DNA of 64,000 bases from NCBI RefSeq assembly GCF_008831285.2, contig NC_045140.1:23454131-23518130 (forward strand), written 5' to 3'. The stretch is from Nymphaea colorata (taxonomy: Eukaryota > Streptophyta > Magnoliopsida > Nymphaeales > Nymphaeaceae). The notes under the pieces were generated by a model, which saw only the letters and a list, made by a program, of their open reading frames with translations, was not told the DNA's origin and made no database searches. The first letter of the stretch is position 1. Every line of letters begins with the position of its first letter. Positions 1 to 13,725 of this stretch are shown piece after piece. The position numbers and the translations under genes were made by a program.

Positions 1-1530
1 TTCTCTTTTCTTTCCAGTCACACCGATCCCTTAAAATCACTTTTCAGGGAAGGATTATAATCCTGGGGTACAGCCTTTCTCTCTCTCTCTCTCTCTCTTT
101 TGATGATCCACCAACACCGTTATTTCATTATCTGATCTACCTAAATGGTGCACATAGATGTAAAAGAGTGCCTTTCTTCTTTCCCTCTCTTGCCAAAAGG
201 GTGTAGGGTGGCTGGTTGGATAGAAATTTCAATCAATAACGTATATTGTTGGATTTTGATAGGCGCTACTCATCTATGTATCAACATTTAAAGCCATGCT
301 TTTCATCTTAAATGTACAAGGAAGAATCTTGGCCTCGTCTTTGAACCTCTGGTAAGCATCCTATTTACCAATATTTGGATGATAGAACTATTTGCTTGTA
401 AAAGCATGTCGTCTGCTGAATCTTATACACCTCGATGAAGCTGCTGACAGAGCTAGAAAAATTGGTGGAAGAGCACTTGTTTAAAAATATTCATATATGG
501 AAGGCACTTTATATATATATATATATATATATAAAGGTAAATATTTAAGGATGTCATTTAAATTAAAGGAATTATAAGGAGCTGGCGCATGTGGCTACGC
601 CACTGGTTGACTTATGTGGCCAAAGATCTTCAACCTTCTTTTGCTTTGTAAGCAGCAAATTGAGATCTGCCTTATGCTTCTCCAGTTTAAACAGGGGAGG
701 GTTCGAAAGTTCAGATCCTTCACTTTAGAGCGTGTGTGCATATATATACACTACAGCCGTGTGCACATACAGTCTACTTCGACTGTTGGCTCCCTTCAAT
801 ATCTCATCTGCAAAATGATTCACAGGGTTGGTTTGATGAGGTCAACTTTTCTTTTGCCAGCATAATTCTCAGCAATGTTTTCATTGGTGGTTCGGAAATC
901 AACAGCTGAACATGCACCAACTTTGTATGCCAAAGAAGAGCAGACATACACACATAAAGGATGAAATCAAAAGTGGCGGATGCCAGAGCGTGGGGTCTGC
1001 AAGTCTTTCCATTGCGCAGAAACAAACAGGTCCGCCATTAAGGGGATTTCCTAGCTTCCTTTCTCCACAGACGTGCAGTCACGGGTGTAAAAGGACAGCC
1101 ATTCACTCTGATCCTACCAACACATATTTTATTCTTTTGGCTTCTTCTCATAATTGAACGAAACCACAATTTTTTCTTGGCAATTTCTCACTCTCTCTTT
1201 TACCCACCAGTGAAACCAAAGGGAAAATCGAGATCTGAGCCGCTAGATGCAGGGGCAGATATATTCCCTGGACTTTTCCAACTATAAAATTTATATGCGT
1301 GTTTGAAAATTATATCCTAACAACTATTATTTAGAACAACTCAAACAACTGTCTCTGCTTCCCAAATCAAGGACTTGTCATTCATTTACTTATAATGAGG
1401 GGAAAGTAATGAGATTGGTTTGGGTGGTTTAAGCAGTTGGTTGTCAAAGTACCTTATACATATATAATTTGATCTGTCAGTATGATACATTTCTTATGAT
1501 GCTATTCCATCCAGGGATGTTTGACAACTA
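1..1530. other. Intergenic, no gene recognised
   Basis: AT-rich sequence with a CT microsatellite (79-98) and a TA run near 511-533. Short open frames on both strands have no recognisable protein similarity and no convincing splice structure. I see no gene here. The 3' end of a gene lying to the left of the window cannot be excluded. Confidence 0.5.
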
Positions 1531-1640
1531 GAACACTAACATAGTATTTTTCTGAATTTATCCCAAACATTAGAATGTTCAGTTCCATGAATCTGCTTCA
1601 ACCATTAGAACAGGTTCATGAAATGCTATGTGTTAGTGTT
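1531..1640. repeat. Short fold-back element (MITE candidate)
   Basis: About 110 bp whose ends are inverted: AACACTAACATAG at the left, and its near-complement ending TGTTAGTGTT at the right. The interior carries the words CCATGAATCTGCTTCAA and TTAGAA, which resemble the core of the fold-back elements near 9140, 10424 and 33338. No transposase is present, as expected for a non-autonomous element. Target duplications were not identified. Confidence 0.35.
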
Positions 1641-2216
1641 TCCATTGTCAAAATGCCGCCTTTGGGTCTTATATCTGATGATTTAAAGTAGACTGGTATA
1701 TCCTGAACCAACACATCCCTGTTCCTCGCAGAATGCAGTTTGCTAAATAATTCGCTCCTGGAATCAAAACTGACAATTCCGGAAGCGAATACAATGACTT
1801 TTAAAAAATTGGTTTTGTAGTTTAATACAGATCCATCACTCGATGTAGCATTATCTGAACACAAACTACTAAAATTTAAAACCAAAGACAAAACACAATC
1901 ACGGGCCTAAATAGACAGACTGAATCCTTTTCGCTTCCTTTCCCACCCTGCATCTGGTTACCCTCTCAAATCTAACTCCCTCGTGAGCCCCTTCAAATGT
2001 TCAGCAAGGATTCTGAGTTACTAACAAATCTGTGATCGCTGCCAATTTTAATCCTCGGAATGTTTGGTTAGAAGATGGTGATTGAAGGCTGTTTTTCGGT
2101 TTTTTCAGAGGCCCTAACGATGCAATAGCATGGGGATCACATAAAAAGCTTATCGAAATCTTCTTTTCATATGGGTGTATAGTTTATACAGGGCTGGGTT
2201 TTATTTTTCATGGCGG

Positions 2217-2255
<39 letters not shown>

Positions 2256-4330
2256 CACTCACCTAAACAAACCATGTCGGTCGAGTGCTTTCAGCTAAGA
2301 CAAGTGAAGTTTCATTTTCAATTAGAGTGTTCATTTCGGCCTCTTGTTAAATGTTTTTGAGCTATGCTATTGCTAACTCATGCTCTTCCAAAACTGGCAC
2401 ACTTTTCTAAGTAGCTAAACCAAAGGGAATGTCATAGGGAGACGGGCCTTGGATGTCATGCAAGCGTATTAGTCATGATTTAATCCTCATTCATGTTACC
2501 TCTGGCAAGCCGAAGCTGCAGGTGAAATCTTGTATTTGCATAATAAACCAAGTCTTTAATTTGAGGAGCATTTGGTAGGCTGAAAAAGTAATTCAGTATC
2601 CTACCTTAGGCAATAGAATTCATGAGAAAACCTAACTTGGGGGCTAAGACTTTCCTTCCAACCCTTTTTTTTGTTTTTCTTTTGCGGGTTCCGGACAACA
2701 GGCTAGGTCAGCGGCTGATAGGCGGCCAGTCATTAATTCAAATAGTGGTACCCACCCTTTGCAAAAGCCTATAAGACGCCAATGCATTTGATTATTTTGC
2801 ATTTGAAATCCATAGATCCGATATTGATCGATTGTGACATGCATTTGCTGATATGAAAACGATCCACGGTAAAATTCATGATTCATCAAACTAAGGATCT
2901 TAGGTGGATCTACACTTGAAATCCTTATTTTACAGATTTAAAACCCTAAAAGGGAGGGTGTAATCTTGAATCCATGATTCTCAAATCCTAAAGAGACAGC
3001 TGATATCAAGCACCTCCTGATAGAGCAATGGCCCGCATGCGACGAAGTCTCTCAGCCATAGGTAGTTTTCTCTCGAGTCCAAAGGAAAAAGACTGAATGA
3101 AAGTTTTTTCCTTCACTTGTCCATTTGTGGTCCGATCTCATGGTCTCTATCATGTCTTAGTGCATCACATATCTCAGATCCGTGATTGCGAGATCCACTC
3201 CTTGCTTGTTGAAGCAAAACAGGTTCAGATAATATTGTCTCACTAGAGAAACAAATCAACATTGCGAAAGAAAACAATAGAGATTCGATATTATTGTCTC
3301 ATTAGTGGTTTCAAGGCCGACCCTTTCCGGGTTTGGTTCCCATTTTCTATGTTTTCCGGATAATGAATCCAGACCCGAACCACTGGTACCACAGATCTTC
3401 TCAGATCCTGGCCTCTTCCCCCTCAATCACATGGCTGCATCTCAGCCATCAGAAAAAATCCAAGGGCCCACGACGGCGGCATGTGATTGGAGAACAAAGG
3501 GCCCCACAACGGTGGTAGAGAACATCTCTGATGTGGTACAAACATGTTTACGTCGGAAATGCTTAACGTTGAAACTGCACCAAATTTGCTTGGGAGAGCG
3601 CTTCGCAGGAAGAGATGTCCAACTTCTCTACGAGAAGTGCAGTATGAGGATCTGGGCAACGAGGAAGAGACGTCGAAGTTTGAGTCATTAACAGAAGTTG
3701 AACAAGAGTTCGGGAGGAGCTAGCTGGAGTAGTGCTCGCGAATTTTTTCTTTCTTTTAAATTTTTGGCGGCCATTATCTTAAGCATTCAAAAGGTAGAAG
3801 GCGGGATTTGCTCCTCCTGTTAAGTTTCATGTGTAGATTTTTAAGAAGAATCTCAAGTGGAAGGGTGGGAGAGAGAGGAAGAGAGATGCAAAGAAAGCGT
3901 GTTTATTTTAGACACTAAGACCTCCAATCAGATGTATAAAAAGAGAGAAACATCGACTCAGAGATTGAGACGGGACACTAACACTTGCATCAATCTCATA
4001 CAATAAAGGGAAAAATGAAAAAAAAAAAACAAATGGTCTACACAGAATCAGAACCACCAACTAGCTAGACATCCTTTCATGTCTGTGACCATCCATCTTC
4101 TTCCATCTCGATCACGCCTTCCACCAGTGAAGCACCTGCACCGACGATCACCATAACCCCTTGTCAGATCAAATCCATGTATATATATCCGAACGAAGGA
4201 AGCAGAAAAGGAAGGTGGTGCATGAACCACCAATGATGATAATGATAACTGCTTAATTCTTTTCTTCTTGAATGTCCTAACACTATTTGCTGCAGCAGCA
4301 GAAGTAAAGGTGGTAAAGATGATGGATACC
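1641..4330. other. Intergenic, no gene recognised
   Basis: Contains an 18-unit TA microsatellite at 2219-2254 and otherwise unremarkable AT-rich DNA. An open frame around 3305-3691 begins with GTG, resembles nothing I recognise and has no coding context. The last roughly 300 bases are probably the 3' UTR and downstream region of the minus-strand proline-rich protein gene. Confidence 0.5.
2219..2254. repeat. (TA)18 microsatellite
   Basis: Uninterrupted TA dinucleotides. Similar TA runs recur at about 511-533, 7737-7773, 8782-8801, 10326-10340, 11647-11675, 23540-23557, 49910-49929, 59914-59932 and 60444-60465. Confidence 0.9.
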
Positions 4331-4909
4331 TTAGTTAGGACAGGTGAAGCCAGGGGGCGGGGTCTTGCCGCAGGTGAGGAGGAGTTTGAGTGCAAGAGGA
4401 AGGTAGATATTGATGTTGAGCAGCTTGAGCTTGATGGTGGTGCAGAGACAGACAGCAGCCTCCAGCTCCACAAGCCCACCAAGGATAGGGCAGCAGTGGT
4501 TCACCACTGGGTCACCCACACCAATGTGAACCAGACCACCCAAGAGATCAACGCAAGCACCGAGCTTCAACGAGTCTATGGGGCACGTAGCCGGCGGCGG
4601 CGGCGGCGGCAGTGACGGCGGCGGAGGTGACGGAGGCGGGGGGCAGGGAACTGAAGGGGGAGGGGGTCTGACGATCACCGGAGGTGGTTTCACGATCACT
4701 GGAGGTGGTTTCACTACTGGAGGTTTCACTACTGGTGGTTTCACAACTGGCGGTTTCACGACTGGTGGCTTCTCATGGCCTTTCTTGTGATGATGACTGG
4801 GGTGTTCGTGTTCATGGCATGGAGGACATGCCAAGATTGGTGATGCTGTGGAGATGAAAATCATAAGGATGAGGGAGAGGGCAGAGAGCTTGGAAGGAGA
4901 GGAAGCCAT
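4331..4909 (-). CDS. Hybrid proline-rich protein with 8-cysteine (LTP-like) domain
   Basis: A 192-aa secreted cell-wall-type protein of the HyPRP family (DC2.15 / pEARLI1-like). Residues 1-27 form a hydrophobic signal peptide ending ...SPILA. Residues about 28-47 are rich in Cys and His, 48-108 are a proline-rich linker with tandem PPVVK and PPPVIVK units, and 109-190 form the compact 8-cysteine domain. Its cysteines are C109, C119, C139, C140, C154, C156, C180 and C190, the C-x9-C-x19-CC-x13-CxC-x23-C-x9-C spacing of the family. There are no introns, and the ATG at 4909 gives the signal peptide directly. A TATAAA-type box lies about 77 bp upstream. The family is linked to wall structure, defence and cold or drought responses; which applies here cannot be read from sequence. 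The 4578-4790 plus-strand frame is its glycine-rich antisense shadow. Confidence 0.93.
   Translation of the reverse strand: MASSPSKLSALSLILMIFISTASPILACPPCHEHEHPSHHHKKGHEKPPVVKPPVVKPPVVKPPVVKPPPVIVKPPPVIVRPPPPSVPCPPPPSPPPPSLPPPPPPATCPIDSLKLGACVDLLGGLVHIGVGDPVVNHCCPILGGLVELEAAVCLCTTIKLKLLNINIYLPLALKLLLTCGKTPPPGFTCPN
4707..4766 (-). repeat. 15-bp tandem repeat encoding PPVVK units
   Basis: Four consecutive 15-bp units, GGTTTCACTACTGGA-like on the plus strand, differ at only a few positions. They encode successive PPVVK pentapeptides of the proline-rich linker. Longer degenerate units of the same kind continue to the left and encode PPPVIVK. The DNA-level similarity points to recent expansion by slippage. 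Confidence 0.85.
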
Positions 4910-4985
4910 GGCTGTTCCTCTTTACTGTTTGTGAAAGCACCAAACAGCAAAGGAGGGTGGAGTGTGAAGGTAGGAGATGTAAGCC

Positions 4986-4993
4986 TTTATATA
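4986..4993 (-). promoter_or_regulatory. TATA box of the HyPRP gene
   Basis: Read on the minus strand this is TATATAAA, followed by a start codon 77 bp downstream at 4909. That spacing suits a 5' UTR of about 45-50 nt. A GA-rich run lies immediately upstream at about 5008-5024. Confidence 0.6.
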
Positions 4994-5135
4994 GAGCAAA
5001 AAACCTAGAGAGAGAAAGAGAGAGAAACCCTAACAGATGCACGTGAACGAGGCTAAGCATGGTGGAGCTGCCATTCCTTGCTAGTTGGCAGATAATACAC
5101 TTTGTGTGAAAACAAATTGACCATGGTTTGTCCAA

Positions 5136-9139
<4,004 letters not shown>

Positions 9140-9258
9140 TTGCAATAGCAACACATTGTTATTATCTTATGAAGGTATTGTAACAAGTGTTTTATGAATC
9201 TATTTAATTTTTGAAGCACATTTCGTGAGACAGTAACAATGTGTTGTTGTTGTCAAAT
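9140..9258. repeat. Fold-back element (MITE candidate)
   Basis: The word CAACACATTGTTA at 9149-9161 has its exact 13-bp reverse complement at 9234-9246, and the similarity extends imperfectly outward and inward. The interior word TAACAAGTGTTTTATGAATC recurs in related form near 24208 and 33400. An element of about 120 bp with terminal inversion and no coding capacity fits a MITE. The superfamily cannot be assigned without confirmed target duplications. Confidence 0.5.
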
Positions 9259-10423
9259 GATCCCTTAGCTTTTATAACAGCACCGTAGTATGTCTCTGCA
9301 TCTCACCATGTATGTGGAAACTTACCGGAGCACTTAAACTCATTGAGGGAGAAAAGATTGAATAATCTCGTAACTTGTATAAATTGATGTATGGAAACCA
9401 GTTTTGGCTGAAGGAACGGGACGATCTGGTACAAGATCTTCCTAAAGGAATTGTCGTAACTGGAAAGATCTTTTAAGCATACCAACAATCTCATATTCAA
9501 TAAGAGCCAGAGACATGTATGCAGTAGCTAATAATTGGGACAGAGTGTCTTGGACAATCGAGTCTCCTCCTGCACTGTAGCTAATGATCCTGATTGCATG
9601 CATCCAAACGCGTACGAAGCATTCATCTTCTTCCTCGCTATAGACATGGAAATGAGATTGAAGAAGCTTCGGTAGTCTTGTCATGGTGTGTGATTATGGT
9701 CAAGACCTGTTTGCCTCGTTTTTCTGTCTAATCTGGAGTGAACTGCCGGGGAGTCAGACGCGTTCCATATTAATAGAAAATCAAACAAGTCTATCCATGT
9801 TAAGTCATGCATGCATTGCATGATTTTATAGGTACAGACAGAGCTATGAATTTTTTTGTTGCAGGATTTAATTATAGTTTCAAAATTTAAATTAGGTTAA
9901 AATATAATTTTTTAAAAAATTTTATATAAGTTAAACTAAAATTTTTAAAAGATACAAGTAACATTTTTATTTCTAAAAATCTAAGAAAACGCCATAGCCC
10001 TGCCGGCCCCTGTTTATATATTCGGGGTCTACCCTTGTTTATATGTTCGGGGCTTGCATCCAATGAGAAATGAGAAATGAACTTATATGGTAGCATGAAA
10101 GTATGTTATGTGCTCTAGGAAGCCTCTAATTTAGCCTTACGTAAGATATAGATCAGTTTATATTATAATTTTCTTTTCCTTTTTCAATGACGATGGGAAT
10201 TTGTCACCGTTACGAGAGTAGTTGTCGTTTATCAAGTTTGCTTTTATTTAATATGAAAACCTTCTCACGCGCATCACCTTTCTCTCTCTTCTGTCTTGTG
10301 TTTGATGTGGTTTGTACTGTTCTTTTATATATATATATATCCTACCTCCCAACATGTTTCTAGAAACTGAAAAACAAAGCCTTCACCCAACCTCTCATCC
10401 CCTCTTAAGGCCTATTTACAAAT
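9259..10423. other. Intergenic with unrecognised minus-strand open frames
   Basis: Two overlapping minus-strand open frames (9303-9500 and 9442-9684) read like degenerate coding sequence, with a long amphipathic stretch including EEEDECFVRVWMHAIR. I recognise no family and no splice structure. They may be a decayed gene fragment or chance. The remainder is AT-rich without features. Confidence 0.3.
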
Positions 10424-10545
10424 GAAACAATTTGTAACTATTTCATGAATATGTCTCAAAGTTGGGGTAGACTCATCTCATAGAACACTTTTTAAGATAT
10501 TTCATGAATATACTTCAATCTTCGGGTCATATTCATTGAGGAGTC
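10424..10545. repeat. Fold-back family member (MITE candidate)
   Basis: The first 70 bp align without large gaps to the fold-back element at 33338 (AACAATTTGTAACTATTTCATG versus AACAACTTGTAATTGTTCCATA, here shortened to the aligned ends AACAA and CAT), followed by ACTTTTTAAGATATTTCATGAAT. The copy is diverged and its right boundary is uncertain. Confidence 0.3.
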
Positions 10546-10561
10546 ACATATTATTTTGTTT

Positions 10562-10776
10562 GTCAAATGGACCCTTTGAGTATATGATCTGCTCTCGGAG
10601 CCTTGGAATATCACCCTATTGCTCTTCAACTTGCACGTCAGTGTCACTCTTTTGGCAGCACGGAGAGTTAATGATGCGGGAATTCAGAACTGAGACTAAC
10701 CACCTACGAGCCCCTACCTACCAAAAGATACTGGCGCTCTATCCTTTGCACCAACCCGCTTGGGGTCTCTCTCTCT
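10562..10776 (-). mobile_element. SINE-like element with tRNA-type head
   Basis: On the minus strand it begins near GGTTGGTGCAAAGGATAGAG, an A-box-like tRNA head. About 60 nt later comes GGTTAGTCTCAGTTCTGAA, where a degraded B box (consensus GGTTCGAATCC) would sit. No terminal A-tract or target duplication was confirmed, so the right boundary and the class are tentative. It does not align with the SINE copies at 19890 and 50044, so it would be a second family. Confidence 0.35.
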
Positions 10777-10869
10777 CTCCCCCAATGTTGCTGGTGCCAA
10801 ACCTCGTTTAGTTAAGAGCTTTAAGTAACTACGTCACCTACACCCACACATATAATGTCAAAGATTGGT

Positions 10870-11150
10870 TTCCCTCTTTTGCTATTCATCTTTTGTCTTC
10901 TTTCCTTGTGCTTGTACAGTAAAAATGACCCCATTCATCTTCTTGTCTTCTTTCCTTGTCCTTGCAAAGTAAAATGACCCTGTTGGCATAGTCTCTAGAT
11001 TCTTCTCTCCTTTACTATGCATTTTTTGTCTTCTTTCATTGTGCTTTCCAAGTAAAATGACCCTGTTAGCATAGGCTGTAGATTTTTCTTTCCTTTGTTA
11101 CAAATTTTTTGCCTTCTTTCCCTGTTGGCATAGCCTTTAGATTCCATTCA
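10870..11150. repeat. Degenerate tandem repeat, about 50-84 bp spacing
   Basis: The motif TGTCTTCTTTCCTTGTGCTT followed by AGTAAAATGACCC(TGTT) and TAG-ATTCTTCT recurs at about 10894, 10944, 11028 and 11110. The spacings of 50, 84 and 82 bp indicate a partly deleted minisatellite. It is non-coding. Confidence 0.7.
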
Positions 11151-11477
11151 GCTCATCTTCACAACCAATTGATTCTCAGATCCTTCTTCTCACCATTGCT
11201 GTTCCACAGTCATTGGTTGGGTTACTAAGGATTGGTCCCACAGCAATTTATAAATTGGGCAGAAAAGAAAAGCCTGCTGATAGTTGATAGACTGTCTCAC
11301 CCATTGTGGCTTTGTAATGAATTGAAACATCAGGAGGTATTTAACTAGACACCTTTATCATAACAATACACATTGAGTACCCAATCCCAGAAAAAGGAAG
11401 ATTTACACATTTATATCTGCAGCTGCAGGCCTACCACATGGTCTGAGAAACAACCAAAAGTATGCTTCCATTATATC

Positions 11478-11514
<37 letters not shown>

Positions 11515-11644
11515 GATTGCAGAGAAACCATTTTCTATTGGGAACTCCCAAATATGCTGGATGTACTTTTCATAGACATGGTTATCTACCAAAGTGTATG
11601 ACTCTCTCATTTCATTTGTTCTCACAGAGACAAACGTTACTCAA

Positions 11645-11680
<36 letters not shown>

Positions 11681-13066
11681 TTAAAAAATCAAATAACTAC
11701 CCAAATTAACAAATAATTTACAATACACACTTCACAAGCGGAGAGCATAAAAATATATTTAAAAAGGGCATTTTATCCCTTAAAAAAGCTCTTTAAATGG
11801 GGATTTTTCCACAATCCACATTTTTGTAACGTTTCTTAACGCTTTGCCTATTTCTTTTCAGGTGTGGTAACGAGAGAGAATGTGAGTGATGTGTAATTGT
11901 TGCGCAATCGACTTAAAAAATGTGGTTTGTGAAACACTTTTTTTTCAAAACTTTCTTTTGTTAAGTAGATTAATAACCATTTGGCGGAATCTAACCTCAT
12001 TTCTTGTAAATTATTTTATAAATTCATGCAGTTATTCATAATTTCTCAAACATTAGCCAGATATTCGTAGATACACCAAAAGTTGATCAGTTTCGTGTAA
12101 ACTTTCCTTATGAACATTATGTTTACCTGCTTTTAATTTGTCAGGTACGAACCTGCATATGCTTGTCGTAATTCACATGTTAGGAATATGATTCGAATCG
12201 AATCAGTTTATGCAGAAAAGCTTGAAGTTGTTGTCATCTACCGTTGAATTTTTCACCTCTCAAATAAAAGTATATGTCAAAACTACCTAACCTAATCTAG
12301 CGCATGTTCTGAGCTCACCAGAGCATCATAAAAACATGTATCGAAGTCAAATCAAACAACAAACAAGGAGCGCCGTTGTACGAGGAGATCAAATTAAAAA
12401 ATTGCAACGTCGGAAGCCCAAGGAGGATTTTAATGGCTGACAATTGGAAGAGAAGACCGAACGCCAATTTGTTTCTTAATCGGAATCTGATTATATGACT
12501 GCGATTCTGTTATGTCATCGATCTATAACTGCAAAAGAATGCGCTAAGTTTATTGCATGGCATGGTGTAACGTAAAATTTATATCCCAAGAAACCCAAAA
12601 GCCAAGAGAGTTCGTAAACATTGATCAGTGTTCAACAGAGTTCATGCTTTCATTGGGATCATGTTCAGAAAATAGCAATTCTTTTGGAACTCGACTTACC
12701 TTGAAGACTTTATGAGTAATGAGAGCAAAGAGAACCATAATCTACGACTTTCCTCAGATAAATCGCCAAAAATGTTATAAGAACAATCACGATCATGCTC
12801 TGCAGATGATATTTTCAATTTCAAATGTTATATATGATATTATGTTTTAGTTTGGAGTGCAAACTTCTGAAACTTGTTGAGAAATTCAAGGACATTGTAA
12901 GATAGATGAGGAAGCCTGTCCATTTCTTACGTTTCCACAAATATTTAACAGAAAGAATTGGTAAATTGTGATAAACTGGAAAATCATTTAACTGAAACTG
13001 AACAAGTTGTTTCTTCAATGATATAGCAAGAAACCAGTAAAAGAAATGCATCAGAACTAACAGAAG
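11151..13066. other. Intergenic, no gene recognised
   Basis: Includes a CT run (11483-11513) and a TA run (11647-11675). Open frames here are short and unrecognised. The right part is probably downstream sequence of the minus-strand 8-cysteine protein gene at 13324-13725. Confidence 0.5.
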
Positions 13067-13245
13067 AAAAGCTCATACATCAATACAGCATCCACTTCTT
13101 ACACACACAAACTGAACATGAAGCCTAAGTGCAGACAGGCATCAGTAACTGCATAACAAAAACTCATACACCAATACTGCACCCACTTCTTGCATGCACA
13201 GACTGAAGATGATGAAGACCAAGTTCAGAAAGGGCTTCCCAAATT
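13067..13245. repeat. Diverged tandem duplication, about 91-bp period
   Basis: CTCATACATCAATACAGCAT...CCACTTCTTAC near 13072 recurs as CTCATACACCAATACTGCAC...CCACTTCTTGC near 13163. The two copies share most positions over about 75 bp. They lie just beyond the 3' end of the 8-cysteine protein gene, perhaps in its 3' UTR. Confidence 0.6.
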
Positions 13246-13323
13246 GACAAAACTACCATTTGAGTGAAACAAGAGACATACATAAAGTTGACATAGCAGG
13301 AAAACCAGAAAGGGATTTAGCAT

Positions 13324-13725
13324 CTAGACACACTTGAATCCATCAGGGATCTTCTTCCTGCACTCATCAACCAGCAAGGTAAGGGCAACAGGCACATCCA
13401 AATTGGCACCAAGCACATTGGCCTTGATTGCAGTGCAGAGGCATGCAGCAGCTTCCCAGTCCACCAGGCCTTTTAGTAAGCTGCAGCATTTGCCCTTGGG
13501 CGGCGGGCCTACGACCAAGTTAACCATTCCACCAAGTAGTTCAGCACAAGAGCTCAGCTTGAGTGTGTCTCTGGGACAGAATGGGTTTGGAGGGGGCACC
13601 TTAGGGGGGAATTTGTAGTTGGGTATTGCAGAAGAGGTGAAGAAGAGCAGCGCCAAGAAGAAAGAGAACACTGGGAAGCTTTTGATAGCCATTGCTGGTG
13701 ATGTTAAGGTCTGAGTGTCTGCCAT
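13324..13725 (-). CDS. 8-cysteine (LTP-like) small proline-rich protein
   Basis: A 133-aa secreted protein, paralogous in domain to the gene at 4331-4909 but with a very short proline linker (residues about 36-49, KFPPKVPPPNP). The hydrophobic signal segment spans about 14-33. The domain cysteines are C50, C60, C80, C81, C95, C97, C122 and C132, the C-x9-C-x19-CC-x13-CxC-x24-C-x9-C pattern of the HyPRP / 14-kDa proline-rich (DC2.15) group. There are no introns. Two starts are possible: the first ATG (13725), or the second at codon 12 (13692), which would give a more canonical signal peptide beginning MAIKSF. I keep the first. The role is probably in the cell wall or extracellular lipid binding. 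No clear TATA box was seen upstream. Confidence 0.92.
   Translation of the reverse strand: MADTQTLTSPAMAIKSFPVFSFFLALLFFTSSAIPNYKFPPKVPPPNPFCPRDTLKLSSCAELLGGMVNLVVGPPPKGKCCSLLKGLVDWEAAACLCTAIKANVLGANLDVPVALTLLVDECRKKIPDGFKCV

Noticed and set aside
3305-3691. 128-codon plus-strand frame
   Set aside because: Begins at GTG, has no recognisable domain and competes with frames on both strands.
4268-4790. Glycine-rich and other plus-strand frames over the first HyPRP gene
   Set aside because: Antisense shadows of the proline-rich and 8-cysteine coding sequence.
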